From Xanthobacteraceae bacterium (GTDB lineage Bacteria; Pseudomonadota; Alphaproteobacteria; Rhizobiales; Xanthobacteraceae), in contig JALHLQ010000024.1 in assembly GCA_022844485.1 (NCBI GenBank), positions 1-57,643 on the forward strand: DNA of 57,643 nt, read 5' to 3'. The translations under genes and the position numbers were made by a program. Below, piece by piece: positions 41,097 to 51,942 of this stretch. A model generated the notes under the pieces. That model ran no database searches. It worked only from the letters and a program-made list of their open reading frames with translations, and was not told the origin of the DNA. Position 1 is the stretch's first letter; every line of letters starts with the position of its first letter.

Positions 41097-42155
41097 GTGA
41101 CCGTTCAGTATAGAAGCGGACTGCGCGCCGCGATCACAGGGGTGCACGGCCACGTGCCCGATTACGTGCTCAGCAATGCCGAGCTTGCGGCCTTGGTTGA
41201 CACGAGCGATGACTGGATCACGGAGCGCACCGGCATCCGCGAAAGGCGGATCTTGAAGGGCGAGGGGCTCGGCACATCGCACATGGCCGCGGAAGCCGTG
41301 CAGGGGCTTCTCGATAAATCGGACACGAAGGTCGAGGACATCGACCTATTGATCTGCGCGACGACCACTCCCGACATGGTGTTTCCGTCAACAGCCAATC
41401 TCGTTTGCGAGATGGTCGGTATCCGCAATATCGGCAGCTTCGATGTGCAAGCGGCCTGTTCGGGCTTTGTCTATGCGCTCACGATTGCATCACAATTTAT
41501 CGAAACAGGACGCTGCCGGAAGGTAGTCGTAGTCGGGGCGGACAAGATGTCCTCGATCATCGACTACACGGATCGGGCGACATGCGTGCTATTTGGCGAT
41601 GGCGCCGGAGCGGTGCTCGTCGAGCCCAGTTCGAATGGCTACGGTATCGTCGATACATTGATCAGGTCGGACGGCTCAGGCGCACCGCACCTGCATCAGA
41701 AAGCGGGGGGCAGCCGAATGCCGCCGACGGCTGAAACCGTCGCCAAACGGCTGCACTATGTCCATCAGGAAGGCGCGGCCGTCTACAAATTTGCCGTTGC
41801 GCGCATGGCTGAAGTCGGCGCCGAGATCATGATGCGAAACCAGCTCAGCGCGGCGACGGTCGACTGGCTCGTGCCGCACCAGGCCAACCGACGCATCATC
41901 GAGGCCACGGCCGAACGCATGGGACTGCCGATGGATCGCGTCATGATGACGATCCAGAAATTCGGCAATACAACAGCGGCCACGATCCCACTCTCCTTGT
42001 GGGACTACGAACCGAAGCTCAAGAAAGGAGATCGCTTGGTGATGGCGGCCTTTGGAGGCGGCTTCACCTGGGGCGGAGCGTACCTGACCTGGGCTTATGG
42101 CGCCAACGGCGCTATGCAACAGCGCGTGAACGAGATTCGCGTTCCCGCCGAATAG
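41097..42155 (+). CDS. Ketoacyl-ACP synthase III, Bacteroidetes-FabH-like
   Basis: The 352-residue product is a KAS III (FabH-type) condensing enzyme of the thiolase fold, normally starting fatty acid synthesis from acyl-CoA and malonyl-ACP. The triad is Cys121 (VQAACSGFVYAL), His261 (VPHQANRRI) and Asn291 (FGNTTAATIP). Several stretches (RRILKGEGLGTSHMAAEAV, VVGADKMSS, FGGGFTWGGAYLTWAYG) resemble the Bacteroidetes FabH type as I recall it, rather than the usual alphaproteobacterial FabH encoded near plsX. It lacks plsX here and sits alone between lpxB and gltA. It starts with GTG after AGGGGGAG. Its base composition looks like its neighbours, so any transfer is old. Substrate is unknown. Confidence 0.85.
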   Translation: MTVQYRSGLRAAITGVHGHVPDYVLSNAELAALVDTSDDWITERTGIRERRILKGEGLGTSHMAAEAVQGLLDKSDTKVEDIDLLICATTTPDMVFPSTANLVCEMVGIRNIGSFDVQAACSGFVYALTIASQFIETGRCRKVVVVGADKMSSIIDYTDRATCVLFGDGAGAVLVEPSSNGYGIVDTLIRSDGSGAPHLHQKAGGSRMPPTAETVAKRLHYVHQEGAAVYKFAVARMAEVGAEIMMRNQLSAATVDWLVPHQANRRIIEATAERMGLPMDRVMMTIQKFGNTTAATIPLSLWDYEPKLKKGDRLVMAAFGGGFTWGGAYLTWAYGANGAMQQRVNEIRVPAE

Positions 42156-42170
42156 AGGGCGGGTGAAAAA

Positions 42171-42199
42171 CACAAAGGGCGCTGAAAAGCGCCCTTGTG
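42171..42199 (-). terminator. Terminator between KAS III and gltA (convergent)
   Basis: A 9-bp stem AAGGGCGCT (42175-42183) and AGCGCCCTT (42188-42196) closes a GAAA tetraloop, extended by CAC and GTG with one bulged A. On the minus strand it is followed by TGTGTTTTTC, giving a U-rich tail 24 bases after the gltA stop. The plus strand lacks a U-tract but has the same hairpin 19 bases after the KAS III stop. Confidence 0.8.
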
Positions 42200-42222
42200 C
42201 CGCTGCAATCCTGCTTCGGATT

Positions 42223-43533
42223 CTACTTCCGGCGCGAGATCGGAAGGTAGTCACGGCGGGTCGCGCCCGTGTAAAGCTGCCGTGGGCGGCCGATCTTCTG
42301 CTCAGGATCCTCGATCATCTCCTTCCACTGCGCGATCCAACCGACGGTTCGAGCCAGCGCGAACAGCACAGTGAACATCGTAGTGGGGAAGGCCATCGCC
42401 TTCAGCGTGATGCCCGAATAGAAGTCGATGTTCGGGTACAGCTTCTTCTCGATGAAATAGTCGTCGTGGAGCGCAATGCGCTCTAGCTCCATCGCGACTT
42501 CGAGGAGCGGGTCGTCCTTGATGCCAAGCTCGGTCAGGACCTCATGACAGGTCTTCTGCATGATCTTGGCGCGAGGATCGTAGTTCTTGTAGACCCGGTG
42601 TCCGAAGCCCATCAGGCGGAAGGAATCATTCTTGTCCTTCGCGCGTCGCACATATTCAGGAATGCGTTCGACCGAGCCGATTTCCGTGAGCATCTTGAGT
42701 GCGGCTTCGTTCGCCCCGCCATGCGCGGGACCCCACAGGCATGCGATGCCGGCGGCAATGCATGCGAATGGATTGGCCCCCGAGGAGCCGGCGAGCCGCA
42801 CGGTCGACGTCGAAGCGTTCTGCTCATGATCCGCGTGCAAGATGAAGATGCGATCCATAGCGCGGGCGAGTACGGGATTCGGCTTGTACTCTTCCGCGGG
42901 CACGGCGAAGCACATGCGCAAGAAATTTGACGAGAAGTCGAGATCGTTCTTCGGATAGATGAACGGCTGCCCGATCGAATATTTGTAGGCCATCGCCGCC
43001 AAGGTCGGCATCTTCGCGATCATGCGCATGGATGCGACCATTCGCTGGTGCGGGTCGGCGATGTCCGTTGAGTCGTGATAAAAGGCCGAGAGCGCGCCGA
43101 CGCAGCCGACCATGACGGCCATCGGATGTGCATCGCGACGGAACCCCTGGAAGAAACGCGCCATCTGCTCGTGCACCATCGTGTGACGGGTCACGTGATA
43201 ATCGAAGTCGGCTTTCTGCGCGGCGGTGGGCAGTTCGCCGTAGAGAAGCAGATAGCAGGTCTCCAGAAAATCGCCGTTCTCGGCCAATTGCTCGATGGGG
43301 TAACCACGATAGAGGAGGATGCCTTCATCGCCATCGATGTAGGTAATCTTCGACTCGCAACTCGCGGTGGAGGTAAAGCCGGGATCGTAGGTGAACATCC
43401 CGGATTGCGCATAGAGCTTGGAGATGTCGACGACGCTCGGGCCGATTGTGCCTTCCTGCAGCGGGAACGCCCACTGCTTATCGCCAACGCTCAACGTGCC
43501 GGTCTTGGTTTTGCCGCCTGTTTTCGCGTCCAT
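42223..43533 (-). CDS. gltA: Citrate synthase
   Basis: GltA condenses acetyl-CoA with oxaloacetate at entry to the citric acid cycle. The 436-residue product is the hexameric type II form. It carries [16 protein letters not shown] and [18 protein letters not shown] with the two catalytic His residues, and [10 protein letters not shown] with the catalytic Asp. The ATG at 43533 follows TGAGGA; an open extension to 43671 is not family-like. The 228-base gap to gltX must hold its promoter, but none is obvious. Confidence 0.97.
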   Translation of the reverse strand: MDAKTGGKTKTGTLSVGDKQWAFPLQEGTIGPSVVDISKLYAQSGMFTYDPGFTSTASCESKITYIDGDEGILLYRGYPIEQLAENGDFLETCYLLLYGELPTAAQKADFDYHVTRHTMVHEQMARFFQGFRRDAHPMAVMVGCVGALSAFYHDSTDIADPHQRMVASMRMIAKMPTLAAMAYKYSIGQPFIYPKNDLDFSSNFLRMCFAVPAEEYKPNPVLARAMDRIFILHADHEQNASTSTVRLAGSSGANPFACIAAGIACLWGPAHGGANEAALKMLTEIGSVERIPEYVRRAKDKNDSFRLMGFGHRVYKNYDPRAKIMQKTCHEVLTELGIKDDPLLEVAMELERIALHDDYFIEKKLYPNIDFYSGITLKAMAFPTTMFTVLFALARTVGWIAQWKEMIEDPEQKIGRPRQLYTGATRRDYLPISRRK

Positions 43534-43761
43534 GGCCAAATCCTCAGGTGATGATCGATGGCCCAATCGCGCCGCGGGAGTGGCCTCAAGTGCTTGTCCC
43601 GAGGGCGGACGTCGGCCTTGAAAAGCGAGGCCTCTTGCGGAAGAAGGGCCCAGTGATTTCCGGTAGCCCATTCGTGAAACTCCCGCAAGCTAAGAGCAAT
43701 ACGGACTCCTGAAAGCTCGAAGGGTTTACTCGAGAAAGCGAAAATTCCGTCACGAACTCCG

Positions 43762-45207
43762 CTAGGAACCGGTCAGCACTCGGCGCTCGGCGACCTGGTC
43801 CTGAATACGGAGCAGGCTGTCTTCCCGGCCGAGGACCGCCAGCACGTCGAAAATGCCCGGCGAGGTGGTCCGGCCTGTGAGCGCCACCCGTAACGGCTGA
43901 GCCACGGCCCCCAACTTGCGGCCGGTTCGCTCCGCAAAGGCGCGAACAGCCTGCTCTGTCGTTTCGGCCGACCATCGATCGAGGGACTTCAGGTCGTCTG
44001 CAAGCTCCGCCAGCAGCCCGCGTGCGTCGCTTGTAAGCAACGCGGCGGCTTTCTCCTCAACCTCGATGGGCCGCTCGTCGAAAATAAATCTGGCCCCTTC
44101 AAGCAGCTCGAGCAGTGTTTTTGCCCTCTCCTTCAGGCCGGGCATTGCCAGCAAAATCTTCTCGCGGACAGCCGGCGTCAGTTTGCTAGCGATGCCGGCG
44201 CCGCCCGCGATGTGCGGCAAGATCGCGTCTACCGCGGCCAAGAGTTCGGGGTCGGCGGTGTGGCGGATGTAATGGCCGTTGATGCTTTCCAGCTTGGCAA
44301 AGTCGAAACGTGCCGGCGAGCGTCCGATTTGCGGCAGATCGAAGACCGCTATCATGTCGTCGGTTGAAAAAAATTCCTGATCCCCGTGGCTCCACCCGAG
44401 TCGGACAAGGTAGTTGCGCAACGCGGCCGGCAGGTAACCCATGGCCCGGTAGGCGTCGATGCCGAGCGCTCCATGCCGTTTCGACAGCTTGGCTCCGTCG
44501 GGTCCATGAATTAGTGGAATATGCGCCATCGCCGGGACTGCCCAGCCCAATGCGTCATAGATTTGCTTTTGCCGCGCGCCGTTGGTCAGGTGATCGTCGC
44601 CGCGGATGATGTGGGTGACGCCCATGTCGTGATCGTCGACCACGACCGCGAGCATATAGGTCGGCGTCCCATCCGAACGGAGAAGGACGAGGTCGTCGAG
44701 GTCCTTGTTCTGCCAGACCACGCGACCTTGCACCTGATCATCGATTACGGTCTCGCCGTCGGTCGGCGCCTTGAGACGAATGACCGGCTTCACGCTAGGC
44801 GGCGCTTCGCGCGGGTCCCGGTCCCGCCAACGCCCGTCGTAACGCATCGGTCGGTTCTCTCGCCTCGCCTGCTCACGCATCGCCTCCAGTTCCTGCTGAC
44901 TGGCATAGCAATAGTAGGCGCGCCCTTGCGCGAGCAGCTGATGCGCGACCTCGGCATGGCGCGGCGCGCGCTTGAACTGGTAGATGGGCTCGCCGTCCCA
45001 GGCGAGACCCAACCAGGAGAGCCCGTCGAGGATCGCATCGATTGCCGCCTCGGTCGATCGCTCGCGATCGGTATCCTCGATCCGCAGCAGCATCTTTCCA
45101 CCCCGCCCGCGCGCATAGAGCCAATTGAACAGCGCGGTCCGGGCGCCGCCGATATGCAAGAAGCCGGTCGGCGACGGGGCAAATCGCGTAACGATGGCGT
45201 CGGACAT
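43762..45207 (-). CDS. gltX: Glutamate--tRNA ligase
   Basis: GluRS charges tRNA-Glu, and often tRNA-Gln in alphaproteobacteria, where GatCAB then amidates it. The 481-residue class I synthetase has the HIGH-like motif HIGG at 18-21 and KLSKR at 240-244. The C-terminal helical anticodon-binding domain is complete. The ATG at 45207 fits the family start [15 protein letters not shown]; the frame remains open upstream to 45876 only because it is antisense to comEC. Alphaproteobacteria often have two gltX copies; this may be one of them. Confidence 0.96.
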   Translation of the reverse strand: MSDAIVTRFAPSPTGFLHIGGARTALFNWLYARGRGGKMLLRIEDTDRERSTEAAIDAILDGLSWLGLAWDGEPIYQFKRAPRHAEVAHQLLAQGRAYYCYASQQELEAMREQARRENRPMRYDGRWRDRDPREAPPSVKPVIRLKAPTDGETVIDDQVQGRVVWQNKDLDDLVLLRSDGTPTYMLAVVVDDHDMGVTHIIRGDDHLTNGARQKQIYDALGWAVPAMAHIPLIHGPDGAKLSKRHGALGIDAYRAMGYLPAALRNYLVRLGWSHGDQEFFSTDDMIAVFDLPQIGRSPARFDFAKLESINGHYIRHTADPELLAAVDAILPHIAGGAGIASKLTPAVREKILLAMPGLKERAKTLLELLEGARFIFDERPIEVEEKAAALLTSDARGLLAELADDLKSLDRWSAETTEQAVRAFAERTGRKLGAVAQPLRVALTGRTTSPGIFDVLAVLGREDSLLRIQDQVAERRVLTGS

Positions 45208-45295
45208 ATTAGAGTCGAATTTTCCACAGGCGATGATCGCCTTCGTGGGGCCGTGTAGCATAGCGCCCGGATCAGGGGTAGCGCGGGTCGGCGGG

Positions 45296-47566
45296 ATGGT
45301 CGAGCGAGCGAAGAACCGCGAGCGCGTCGCCACCTGGCCGTCCTCAGAAGTTGCGGGACGGGATTGGAGCCCAAGATTCTCGTGGCCTGGTTCGGCCGGT
45401 GAGGCGGCGCGAACGCGCATCCGTGCTTGGCTCATCGTCGATACGGCGCCCGGCCGGCTGATCCCGTGGCTCCCAGTCGCCTTCGCCGCTGGTATTGCAG
45501 TGTACTTCGCGGCAGAGCATGAGCCTGCTCTGTGGGCGGCGACGAGCTTGGCCGGCGCGTGTTTCACGCTGGCCGTTCTCCTTCGCCGCAGACCGATCGC
45601 GTTTCCGGTGGCGCTTGCCCTTTTCGCCCTCACTGCCGGTTTCGCCACGGCAACGGTGAAAAGCTGGCGGAGCGCACATCCGGTGCTCGGGCAGGCGGCA
45701 AGCAGCGTCGAGGTTGCCGGTTTCGTTGCCGTTCGCGAAGAACGCGAGCGCAGCGATCGTGTGACAATCGAGGTTGTCCGCATCGAAGGGCGCCGGTTGG
45801 GGGAACCTCTCGAACGTCTCCGCGTCTCCGTCCGCAAAGGAACTGCTCCCCCGGTTGGAGCCTTTGTGGAATTCAAAGCCCGCCTTAGCCCGCCCCTGCA
45901 GCCGTTGCGCCCGGGCGGTTACGACTTTGCGCGCGATCTCTGGTTCCAGCGGATCGCAGCGACGGGTTTTGTGCTGGGCGCGATCAAGACCTCGGAACCG
46001 CCAAGCCCGCCGGGACGCTGGCTTCGCTACGCCGCCGTGGTCCAAGGAATTCGTGATAGCATCGATGCGCGCATCCGCGCTGCGGTGTCGGGCGATGCAG
46101 GCTCGATTGCTTCCGCGCTGATCACCGGCAAGCGTGACGCGATCTCAGCTTCCGTCACGGAGGCGATGTATGTCTCCAGCCTTGCCCATGTCCTATCGAT
46201 CTCCGGGTACCACATGGCGGTTGTGGCCGGGGTGGTCTTCTTCTTGATCCGCGGACTTTTCGCGCTCTCGGTCCCGCTCGCAACGCGCTACCCCATCAAG
46301 AAATGGTCGGCGGTCGTCGCGTTGGGAGCCGCGGCCGCCTATCTCGTGCTCTCGGGCTCGGAGGTGGCGACGCAGCGCGCTTTTATTATGACGGCGGTGG
46401 TGCTGGGCGGCGTCCTCGTCGACCGCCCAGCGTTGACGCTGCGAACGCTCGCCGTGGCTGCGATGGTCGTGCTGATGATTTCTCCGCAGGCCGTTGTGCA
46501 TCCGAGCTTTCAGATGTCCTTCGCGGCGGCGCTTGCGCTCGTGTCCGCCTATGAGCGTGGGCTGCCGTGGATGACGGCAGCCGGCAAGACCTCATTCGGC
46601 GCACGCGTTGCACTGTGGGGCGGCAGGCAGATCACCACGCTTGTTCTTGCTTCCATGGTGGCGGGACTCGCGACCACGCTCTTCGCCGCCTACCACTTCC
46701 ATCGTCTTGCGCCTTACGGCGTGATCGCGAACTTGCTTGGCATGCCTATCGTCTCCGTCCTGGTCATGCCGGCAGGTTTGATCGCCTTGCTGGCCATGCC
46801 GTTCGGATTCGATGCAGCGCTGTGGCGGTTGATGGGGCAGGGGATCGAGACAATGATTACTGTGGCGACATGGGTGGCGAGCTTTCCCGGCGCGGTAGGG
46901 CGGATCACTGCGTTTGGAACAGGCGCACTGATTGTGGGGATCCTCGGCTTGGTGCTGATTTGTCTTCTTCGTAGTCCGCTACGCTGGTGCGGAGCCGCTC
47001 TGGTCGGCGCCGCCATCCTACTCGCCTGGCGGACCCCGCAGCCCGATGTCATGGTTTCGCCCGATGGAAGCGTCGTCGCCGTACGCGGTCCTTCCGGGCG
47101 TCTGTCTGTCATGAAATCCGGAGCGGATACATTCGCCCTCCGAGCATGGCTCGGCGCCGATGCAGACGCGCGCACTCCGTCCGATCCGACCCTGGCCGAC
47201 GGGACGCGGTGCGACCCCGCAGGTTGCGTTGCCCGCATGCCGGGAGGAACCATCGTGGCGCTGGCGCTTCGGCCGGAAGCCTTCGATGACGACTGCGTGC
47301 GCGCGAGCCTGATCGTCACGAGGCATGTGCCGCCATCCGACTGCGGCGCCCGCGTGCTCGACCGCGGCAGTCTCGGCAGACTGGGGGCCGTCTCACTGAC
47401 GCGTGTCGGTTCCGAATGGCAAATCCTCGCTGCTCGTCCGCTCGGTTACGAGCGCCCGTGGGCGCGCGCACCGAGCCAGGGTGCGTCGGCTGCTCCGGTC
47501 GCAGCCTCGTCCTCGCCCCCGCGGGACGCCACGCCGCGGGCGGATGAGATCGAGCCCGGGGACTGA
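45296..47566 (+). CDS. comEC: ComEC/Rec2 family competence protein
   Basis: ComEC forms the inner-membrane channel for DNA uptake in transformation. The product is about 756 residues. It has an N-terminal DUF4131 region with two or more spans and an OB-like soluble domain. The competence domain follows with [33 protein letters not shown] and [19 protein letters not shown]. The C-terminal metallo-beta-lactamase domain of Bacillus ComEC is not apparent; the tail is short and low-complexity. The start is uncertain (ATG 45296, alternatively 45233). It diverges from gltX and converges on lexA with two bases between stops. Its presence does not prove competence. Confidence 0.88.
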   Translation: MVERAKNRERVATWPSSEVAGRDWSPRFSWPGSAGEAARTRIRAWLIVDTAPGRLIPWLPVAFAAGIAVYFAAEHEPALWAATSLAGACFTLAVLLRRRPIAFPVALALFALTAGFATATVKSWRSAHPVLGQAASSVEVAGFVAVREERERSDRVTIEVVRIEGRRLGEPLERLRVSVRKGTAPPVGAFVEFKARLSPPLQPLRPGGYDFARDLWFQRIAATGFVLGAIKTSEPPSPPGRWLRYAAVVQGIRDSIDARIRAAVSGDAGSIASALITGKRDAISASVTEAMYVSSLAHVLSISGYHMAVVAGVVFFLIRGLFALSVPLATRYPIKKWSAVVALGAAAAYLVLSGSEVATQRAFIMTAVVLGGVLVDRPALTLRTLAVAAMVVLMISPQAVVHPSFQMSFAAALALVSAYERGLPWMTAAGKTSFGARVALWGGRQITTLVLASMVAGLATTLFAAYHFHRLAPYGVIANLLGMPIVSVLVMPAGLIALLAMPFGFDAALWRLMGQGIETMITVATWVASFPGAVGRITAFGTGALIVGILGLVLICLLRSPLRWCGAALVGAAILLAWRTPQPDVMVSPDGSVVAVRGPSGRLSVMKSGADTFALRAWLGADADARTPSDPTLADGTRCDPAGCVARMPGGTIVALALRPEAFDDDCVRASLIVTRHVPPSDCGARVLDRGSLGRLGAVSLTRVGSEWQILAARPLGYERPWARAPSQGASAAPVAASSSPPRDATPRADEIEPGD

Positions 47567-47568
47567 AC

Positions 47569-48264
47569 TCAATATTTGCGAAACAGGCCAACCATCCGGC
47601 CCTGGATGCGAACGCGGTTCGGTGGCAGGATACGCACTTCATAGGATGTGTTGGCCGGCTCGAGTGCGATGGAGGCGCCTCGCCGCCGAAAGCGCTTCAA
47701 CGTTGCTTCCTCGTCGTCGATCAGCGCGACGACAATATCGCCGGTGTCGGCGGTTTCGGTTTTTCGGATCAGAACCGTATCGCCGTCCAGAATTCCGGCA
47801 TCGACCATGGAATCGCCGCGGACCTCGAGCGCAAAGTGATCGCCGGCGGACAGAAGGTCTGCCGGCATGCTGATCGTGTGGCTGCGTGTCTGAATCGCTT
47901 CGATCGGCGTGCCAGCTGCGATTCGTCCCATCACCGGGATCACGACCGGACGACCCGTATCGTCATCCGAATTCGTGCTGGGGCGAACCCTACCCAGGTC
48001 GCCTTCAATGACGCTGGGGGTAAACCCGCGGCGAGCGCCTCCGCCAGCCGCGTCGGGAAGGCGAATGACCTCGATGGCGCGAGCCCTGTTCGGCAGCCGA
48101 CGGATAAAGCCGCGCTCCTCGAGCGCGGTGATCAGGCGGTGGATGCCGGACTTGGACCGCAGATCCAGGGCATCCTTCATTTCGTCGAACGACGGCGGCA
48201 CGCCCGCTTCCTTGAGACGCTCGTGAATGAACCGCAACAGCTCAAATTGCTTGCGTGTCAGCAT
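47569..48264 (-). CDS. lexA: SOS response transcriptional repressor LexA
   Basis: LexA represses DNA-damage genes and is inactivated by RecA-stimulated self-cleavage. The 231-residue product has an N-terminal winged-helix domain ([39 protein letters not shown]). The cleavage site is Ala117-Gly118 (GRIAAGTP), and the catalytic dyad is Ser152 (RGDSMVDAG) and Lys190 (ATLKRF). An insert between the domains (about 70-105) is usual in alphaproteobacteria. AAGGAAGGGGGG precedes the ATG. Confidence 0.98.
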   Translation of the reverse strand: MLTRKQFELLRFIHERLKEAGVPPSFDEMKDALDLRSKSGIHRLITALEERGFIRRLPNRARAIEVIRLPDAAGGGARRGFTPSVIEGDLGRVRPSTNSDDDTGRPVVIPVMGRIAAGTPIEAIQTRSHTISMPADLLSAGDHFALEVRGDSMVDAGILDGDTVLIRKTETADTGDIVVALIDDEEATLKRFRRRGASIALEPANTSYEVRILPPNRVRIQGRMVGLFRKY

Positions 48265-48327
48265 CGCTCAAAGCCCCCCTTCCTTTCGGATTCGCATTCG
48301 ACTACCAGCCAATCCGAAACAAATCAT

Positions 48328-48357
48328 GAACGAACACTATATGTTCCAGTTGCGTTC
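48328..48357. promoter_or_regulatory. lexA promoter-operator with LexA boxes
   Basis: The region holds GTTC (48343-48346), seven bases, then GTTC (48354-48357): the alphaproteobacterial LexA direct repeat. A further GAAC at 48332-48335 lies seven bases before the first GTTC in inverted orientation, and another GAAC at 48328-48331. On the minus strand TATAGT, a possible -10 for lexA, lies between the half-sites. This indicates autoregulation. The ATG of lexA is about 65 bases downstream. Confidence 0.8.
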
Positions 48358-48396
48358 CGCAACTCTTTAATCGGGGTGTGACAAGTCGCGGGTCCG

Positions 48397-49608
48397 TCAA
48401 AGCGGAAGCTTAAGTATCCGACAGCGCTCGCCGGCCTTGGCCGGGGGGGCGTGCGGCGGGCGCACAATAAGGCAGTCGGCCTTTGCCAAGGGCACGATCA
48501 TCGAGCTGTCCTGCACGGGGAAGGGCGTTGCGACCCACTGGCCGTCGCTGCCATGCTCGAGCGTTGCCCGCATGTACTCCTCGCGCTCGTCGTTTGCAGG
48601 CAGGTCGCAGCCCAGCAGCGCCGCTTCGGGCTTAAGGGCAACATCCGTCCGCCCGCTCAGCGCCCGTAGCAACGGTAGAATGAACAGGAACCCACATCCG
48701 AAGGCCGAAACGGGATTCCCGGGCACGCCGATCACCCGCATTGCGCCGAGCTGCCCAAACAAGAGCGGCTTCCCCGGACGCACGGCCACCTTCCAGAAAG
48801 ACAGCACCAGGCCTTCCGCGGCGAGGGCCGGGTGGACCAGATCATAGTCGCCGACCGAAACCCCGCCGCTGGTGACCAGGACATCGGCGCCCCATTCGCG
48901 CGCGCGCCCCACCGCAGCCAAGGTGTCGTGGAGGGTGTCGCGCGCGATCCCGAGATCGTTCACTTCCGCGCCTTCGCCCGCCGTGAGAGCGGCCAGCGCC
49001 AGTCCATTGGACGATACGATCTGACCCGGCCGGAGCGCGTTTCCAGGCGCCACCAGCTCGTCGCCGGTAGAAATGATCGCAAGCTTGGGGCGGCGGAAAA
49101 CAGGCAGCTGCGCATAATTGAGCGCTCCCGCCAGCGCCACGTCGCGAGCGGTGAGCCGACGGCCTCGAAACAGCAGAACTTGCCCTTCTTCGAAATCCAG
49201 GCCGCGTCTGCGCACATTCCTGCCCCGGGCGGTCGGCTTGGCGATCTCGATCCAGTCGCCGTCGCGGGTCGTGAGTTCCTGGATCACGACGGTGTCGGCG
49301 CCCTTTGGCAGGACGCCTCCGGTAAAGATGCGCACGGCCTCCCCGCTTGTTGCGACCCGATCGAAGGGACGCCCGGCAGCGACTTCGCCGATAACGCGCA
49401 GGCGGGTCGGCGCGTGCGCGGCGTCTTCGCCTCGCACGGCATAGCCATCCATGGCCGATAGGTCCGCGGGCGGTTGGGTCCGCAAGGCGGGCAGGTCTTG
49501 CGCCAGCACGCGTCCCGCCGCCTGCGCGATCGGAACAGTCTCGGCGCCAAGCGGCTTCGCGCCCTCCAGAATACGCGCCAACGCATCGGCAACGGGGAGC
49601 AACGTCAC
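48397..49608 (-). CDS. moeA: Molybdopterin molybdenumtransferase MoeA
   Basis: MoeA inserts molybdate into adenylylated molybdopterin to form molybdenum cofactor. The 403-residue product has the family blocks LSAMDGYAVRGEDA, LAIISTGDELV, VTSGGVSVGDYDLV and VRPGKPLLFGQ. Its ATG lies a few bases from the moaC stop (49612). It is the last gene of the ppiD-trp-moa unit. Confidence 0.96.
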   Translation of the reverse strand: MTLLPVADALARILEGAKPLGAETVPIAQAAGRVLAQDLPALRTQPPADLSAMDGYAVRGEDAAHAPTRLRVIGEVAAGRPFDRVATSGEAVRIFTGGVLPKGADTVVIQELTTRDGDWIEIAKPTARGRNVRRRGLDFEEGQVLLFRGRRLTARDVALAGALNYAQLPVFRRPKLAIISTGDELVAPGNALRPGQIVSSNGLALAALTAGEGAEVNDLGIARDTLHDTLAAVGRAREWGADVLVTSGGVSVGDYDLVHPALAAEGLVLSFWKVAVRPGKPLLFGQLGAMRVIGVPGNPVSAFGCGFLFILPLLRALSGRTDVALKPEAALLGCDLPANDEREEYMRATLEHGSDGQWVATPFPVQDSSMIVPLAKADCLIVRPPHAPPAKAGERCRILKLPL

Positions 49609-49611
49609 CGC

Positions 49612-50103
49612 TCACTCCTCCGCGCGATAGGAGCCCGACTTCCCGCCGTGCTTTTCGAGCAGCCGAACGCCTTCGATGCGCATCCCGCGCTCCGCGGCCT
49701 TGACCATATCGTAGATGGTGAGACAGGCGACAGAGACAGCGGTGAGCGCTTCCATCTCGACGCCGGTTTGGCCGGTGACCTTGACCGTCGAGCGGACCAC
49801 GAGCCCGGGGAGCTTGCGATCGGGAACAATGTCAACCGTCACTTTCGTGATCGGCAGCGGATGGCACAAAGGGATCAGTTCATGCGTCCGTTTCGCGCCC
49901 TGAATTCCCGCGATGCGGGCAGCGCCGAGCACGTCACCCTTCTTGGCATCGCCTTTCAAGACAAGATCGAGCGTGCTCTCGGTCATCACAACGCGGCCCT
50001 CGGCGATCGCAATACGTTCCGTCGCCGGCTTGTCGGTGACATCGACCATGCGCGCTTCGCCGCGTGCTCCAAGATGGGTCAGCTTTCGGGTGCGGGCCAT
50101 CAT
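49612..50103 (-). CDS. moaC: Cyclic pyranopterin monophosphate synthase MoaC
   Basis: MoaC forms cyclic pyranopterin monophosphate in the first stage of molybdenum cofactor synthesis. The 163-residue product has [19 protein letters not shown], the active-site [17 protein letters not shown] and [18 protein letters not shown]. Tandem ATGs at 50103 and 50100 overlap the trpC stop (ATGATG). Pairing with trpC is a familiar alphaproteobacterial order. Confidence 0.97.
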   Translation of the reverse strand: MMARTRKLTHLGARGEARMVDVTDKPATERIAIAEGRVVMTESTLDLVLKGDAKKGDVLGAARIAGIQGAKRTHELIPLCHPLPITKVTVDIVPDRKLPGLVVRSTVKVTGQTGVEMEALTAVSVACLTIYDMVKAAERGMRIEGVRLLEKHGGKSGSYRAEE

Positions 50104-50915
50104 TGTGTTGCGTGTCCGAGCGCATTGCCGGCCAGGAGCGCACGGGTCGCCGTCTCGACGTCCGCGCTTCGCATCAGGCTCTCGCCGATGAGGAAGGTCG
50201 AGATTCCGACGCGCGAAAGCCTGGTCAGGTCCGCCGGTGCGAAAAGCCCGCTTTCGGCAATGGCGATACGGTCTTTGGGCACTTTCGGGGCGAGCCGTTC
50301 GCTCGTCGCAAGCGTTGTCTCGAAGGTTTTCAGATCACGGTTGTTAATGCCGATCAGACGGGATCGGAGGTTCAAGGCGCGATCAAGCTCGGCCTCGTCA
50401 TGTACTTCGAGCAGCGCGTCCATGCGCCAGGCCAAGGCCGCGTCTTCCAGTTCGCGTGCGGTCGCATCGTCGACCGCGGCCATGATGATGAGAATGCAGT
50501 CCGCGCCGAAGCTGCGCGCTTCGGCGACTTGGTAGGGTTCGAACATGAAGTCCTTGCGCAGCACCGGCAGCGTTGTTGCGCTGCGGGCGGCGATCAGATC
50601 GTCCGGCTTGCCCTGGAACGATGGGGCGTCGGTGAGAACCGAAAGGCACGTCGCGCCTCCGGCCTCGTAGGCGCGTGCCAGGGCGGCGGGATCAAACTCG
50701 GCGCGGATCAGCCCCTTCGACGGGCTGGCCTTCTTGATCTCGGCGATCAACACATAGCCGCGGCGCGCGCGCCGCCGCTCGATGGCGGCGAGAAAACCGC
50801 GCGGCGGGGATGCCGCCCTCGCGCTTGCCTCAATGTCAGAAAGAGGCCGCGTGCGCCTCGCCGCCGCAATCTCCTTGCGCTTGTAGGTCTGGATCTGAGC
50901 GAGGATGTCGGCCAT
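50100..50915 (-). CDS. trpC: Indole-3-glycerol phosphate synthase
   Basis: TrpC closes the indole ring in tryptophan synthesis. The 271-residue TIM barrel has [16 protein letters not shown] with a catalytic Glu and Lys, [14 protein letters not shown], and the phosphate-binding [15 protein letters not shown]. The ATG at 50915 ([16 protein letters not shown]) fits the family; an ATG at 50927 inside trpD would add four residues. It is not fused to trpF. Confidence 0.97.
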   Translation of the reverse strand: MADILAQIQTYKRKEIAAARRTRPLSDIEASARAASPPRGFLAAIERRRARRGYVLIAEIKKASPSKGLIRAEFDPAALARAYEAGGATCLSVLTDAPSFQGKPDDLIAARSATTLPVLRKDFMFEPYQVAEARSFGADCILIIMAAVDDATARELEDAALAWRMDALLEVHDEAELDRALNLRSRLIGINNRDLKTFETTLATSERLAPKVPKDRIAIAESGLFAPADLTRLSRVGISTFLIGESLMRSADVETATRALLAGNALGHATQ

Positions 50916-50919
50916 CGTT

Positions 50920-51933
50920 TCACGCATTCGAGACGGCGATCAATCGCTCGAGTCGCGTTCGCGCCTCGCCGGAATCGACCGACTTCGCGGCTATTGCCGC
51001 TCCCTCCTTGAGGTCATTGGCCCTTTCGGCCACCACAAGAGCCGCCGCGGCGTTCAGGATGGCGACATCGCGGAATGCGGTGGCCTTGCCTTTCAGCACA
51101 TCGAGAAGCGCGGCCGCGTTGGCCGCCGCGTCGCCCCCACGCAGCGTTTCGGGCTTCACGCGCTTGAACCCCACGTCTTCCGGTGTGATTTCGAAGCTCC
51201 GCACCGTTCCATTTTCGAGCGAAGCGACCGCCGTCGGACCGGACGTCGTGATCTCGTCGAGGCCGTCCGATCCGTGCACCACATAGGCACGCTCCATCCC
51301 GAGATTCTTCAGCACATGGGCAAGCGGCTCGATCCATTGCCGCGAGAAAACGCCGACCATTTGCCGCCGCACGCTTGCGGGGTTGGAGAGAGGGCCCAGC
51401 AGGTTGAAGATGGTTCGCGTCCCCATTTCGACCCGGGTCGGTCCGACGTGCTTCATCGCCGGATGATGCGCCGGCGCGAACATGAACCCGATCCCGGCTT
51501 CCTTGATGCACCGGCTGATCTGGTCGGGAGTCAAATCGATCCTGACGCCAAGGGCTCCGAGTACGTCCGCCGCGCCGGAGCGCGAGGACAAGGCGCGATT
51601 GCCATGCTTGGCGACCGGCACCCCAGCGCCGGCGACGATAAGCGCGGCGCAGGTCGAGATATTGAAGGAGCCGGACGCGTCGCCTCCAGTGCCGACAACA
51701 TCGATCGCGTTCGGCGGCGCGATGACCCGCAGCATCTTGGCGCGCATCGTGGTCACGGCGCCGGTAATTTCCTCGACGGTCTCGCCGCGAACGCGCAAGC
51801 CCATGAGAAGTGCGCCCATTTGCGAGGGTGTCGCCCCGCCGGACATCATGCGATCGAAGGCTTTGGCCGAATCCTCGCGGGACAGCGCAGCTCCCGTTGC
51901 GACTTTCGCAATCAATGCCTTCAAGTCTTCCAT
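50920..51933 (-). CDS. trpD: Anthranilate phosphoribosyltransferase
   Basis: TrpD joins anthranilate to PRPP in the second step of tryptophan synthesis. The 337-residue product has the PRPP motif [14 protein letters not shown] and [20 protein letters not shown], and the [20 protein letters not shown] anthranilate site (here [16 protein letters not shown]). It is a stand-alone enzyme, not fused to trpG. Nine bases separate it from trpG. Confidence 0.97.
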   Translation of the reverse strand: MEDLKALIAKVATGAALSREDSAKAFDRMMSGGATPSQMGALLMGLRVRGETVEEITGAVTTMRAKMLRVIAPPNAIDVVGTGGDASGSFNISTCAALIVAGAGVPVAKHGNRALSSRSGAADVLGALGVRIDLTPDQISRCIKEAGIGFMFAPAHHPAMKHVGPTRVEMGTRTIFNLLGPLSNPASVRRQMVGVFSRQWIEPLAHVLKNLGMERAYVVHGSDGLDEITTSGPTAVASLENGTVRSFEITPEDVGFKRVKPETLRGGDAAANAAALLDVLKGKATAFRDVAILNAAAALVVAERANDLKEGAAIAAKSVDSGEARTRLERLIAVSNA

Positions 51934-51942
51934 GCGAACTCC

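Noticed and set aside
45208..45876. N-terminal extension of gltX by 223 codons
   Set aside because: It lies antisense to comEC and precedes the canonical GluRS start [15 protein letters not shown], so it is not part of the protein.
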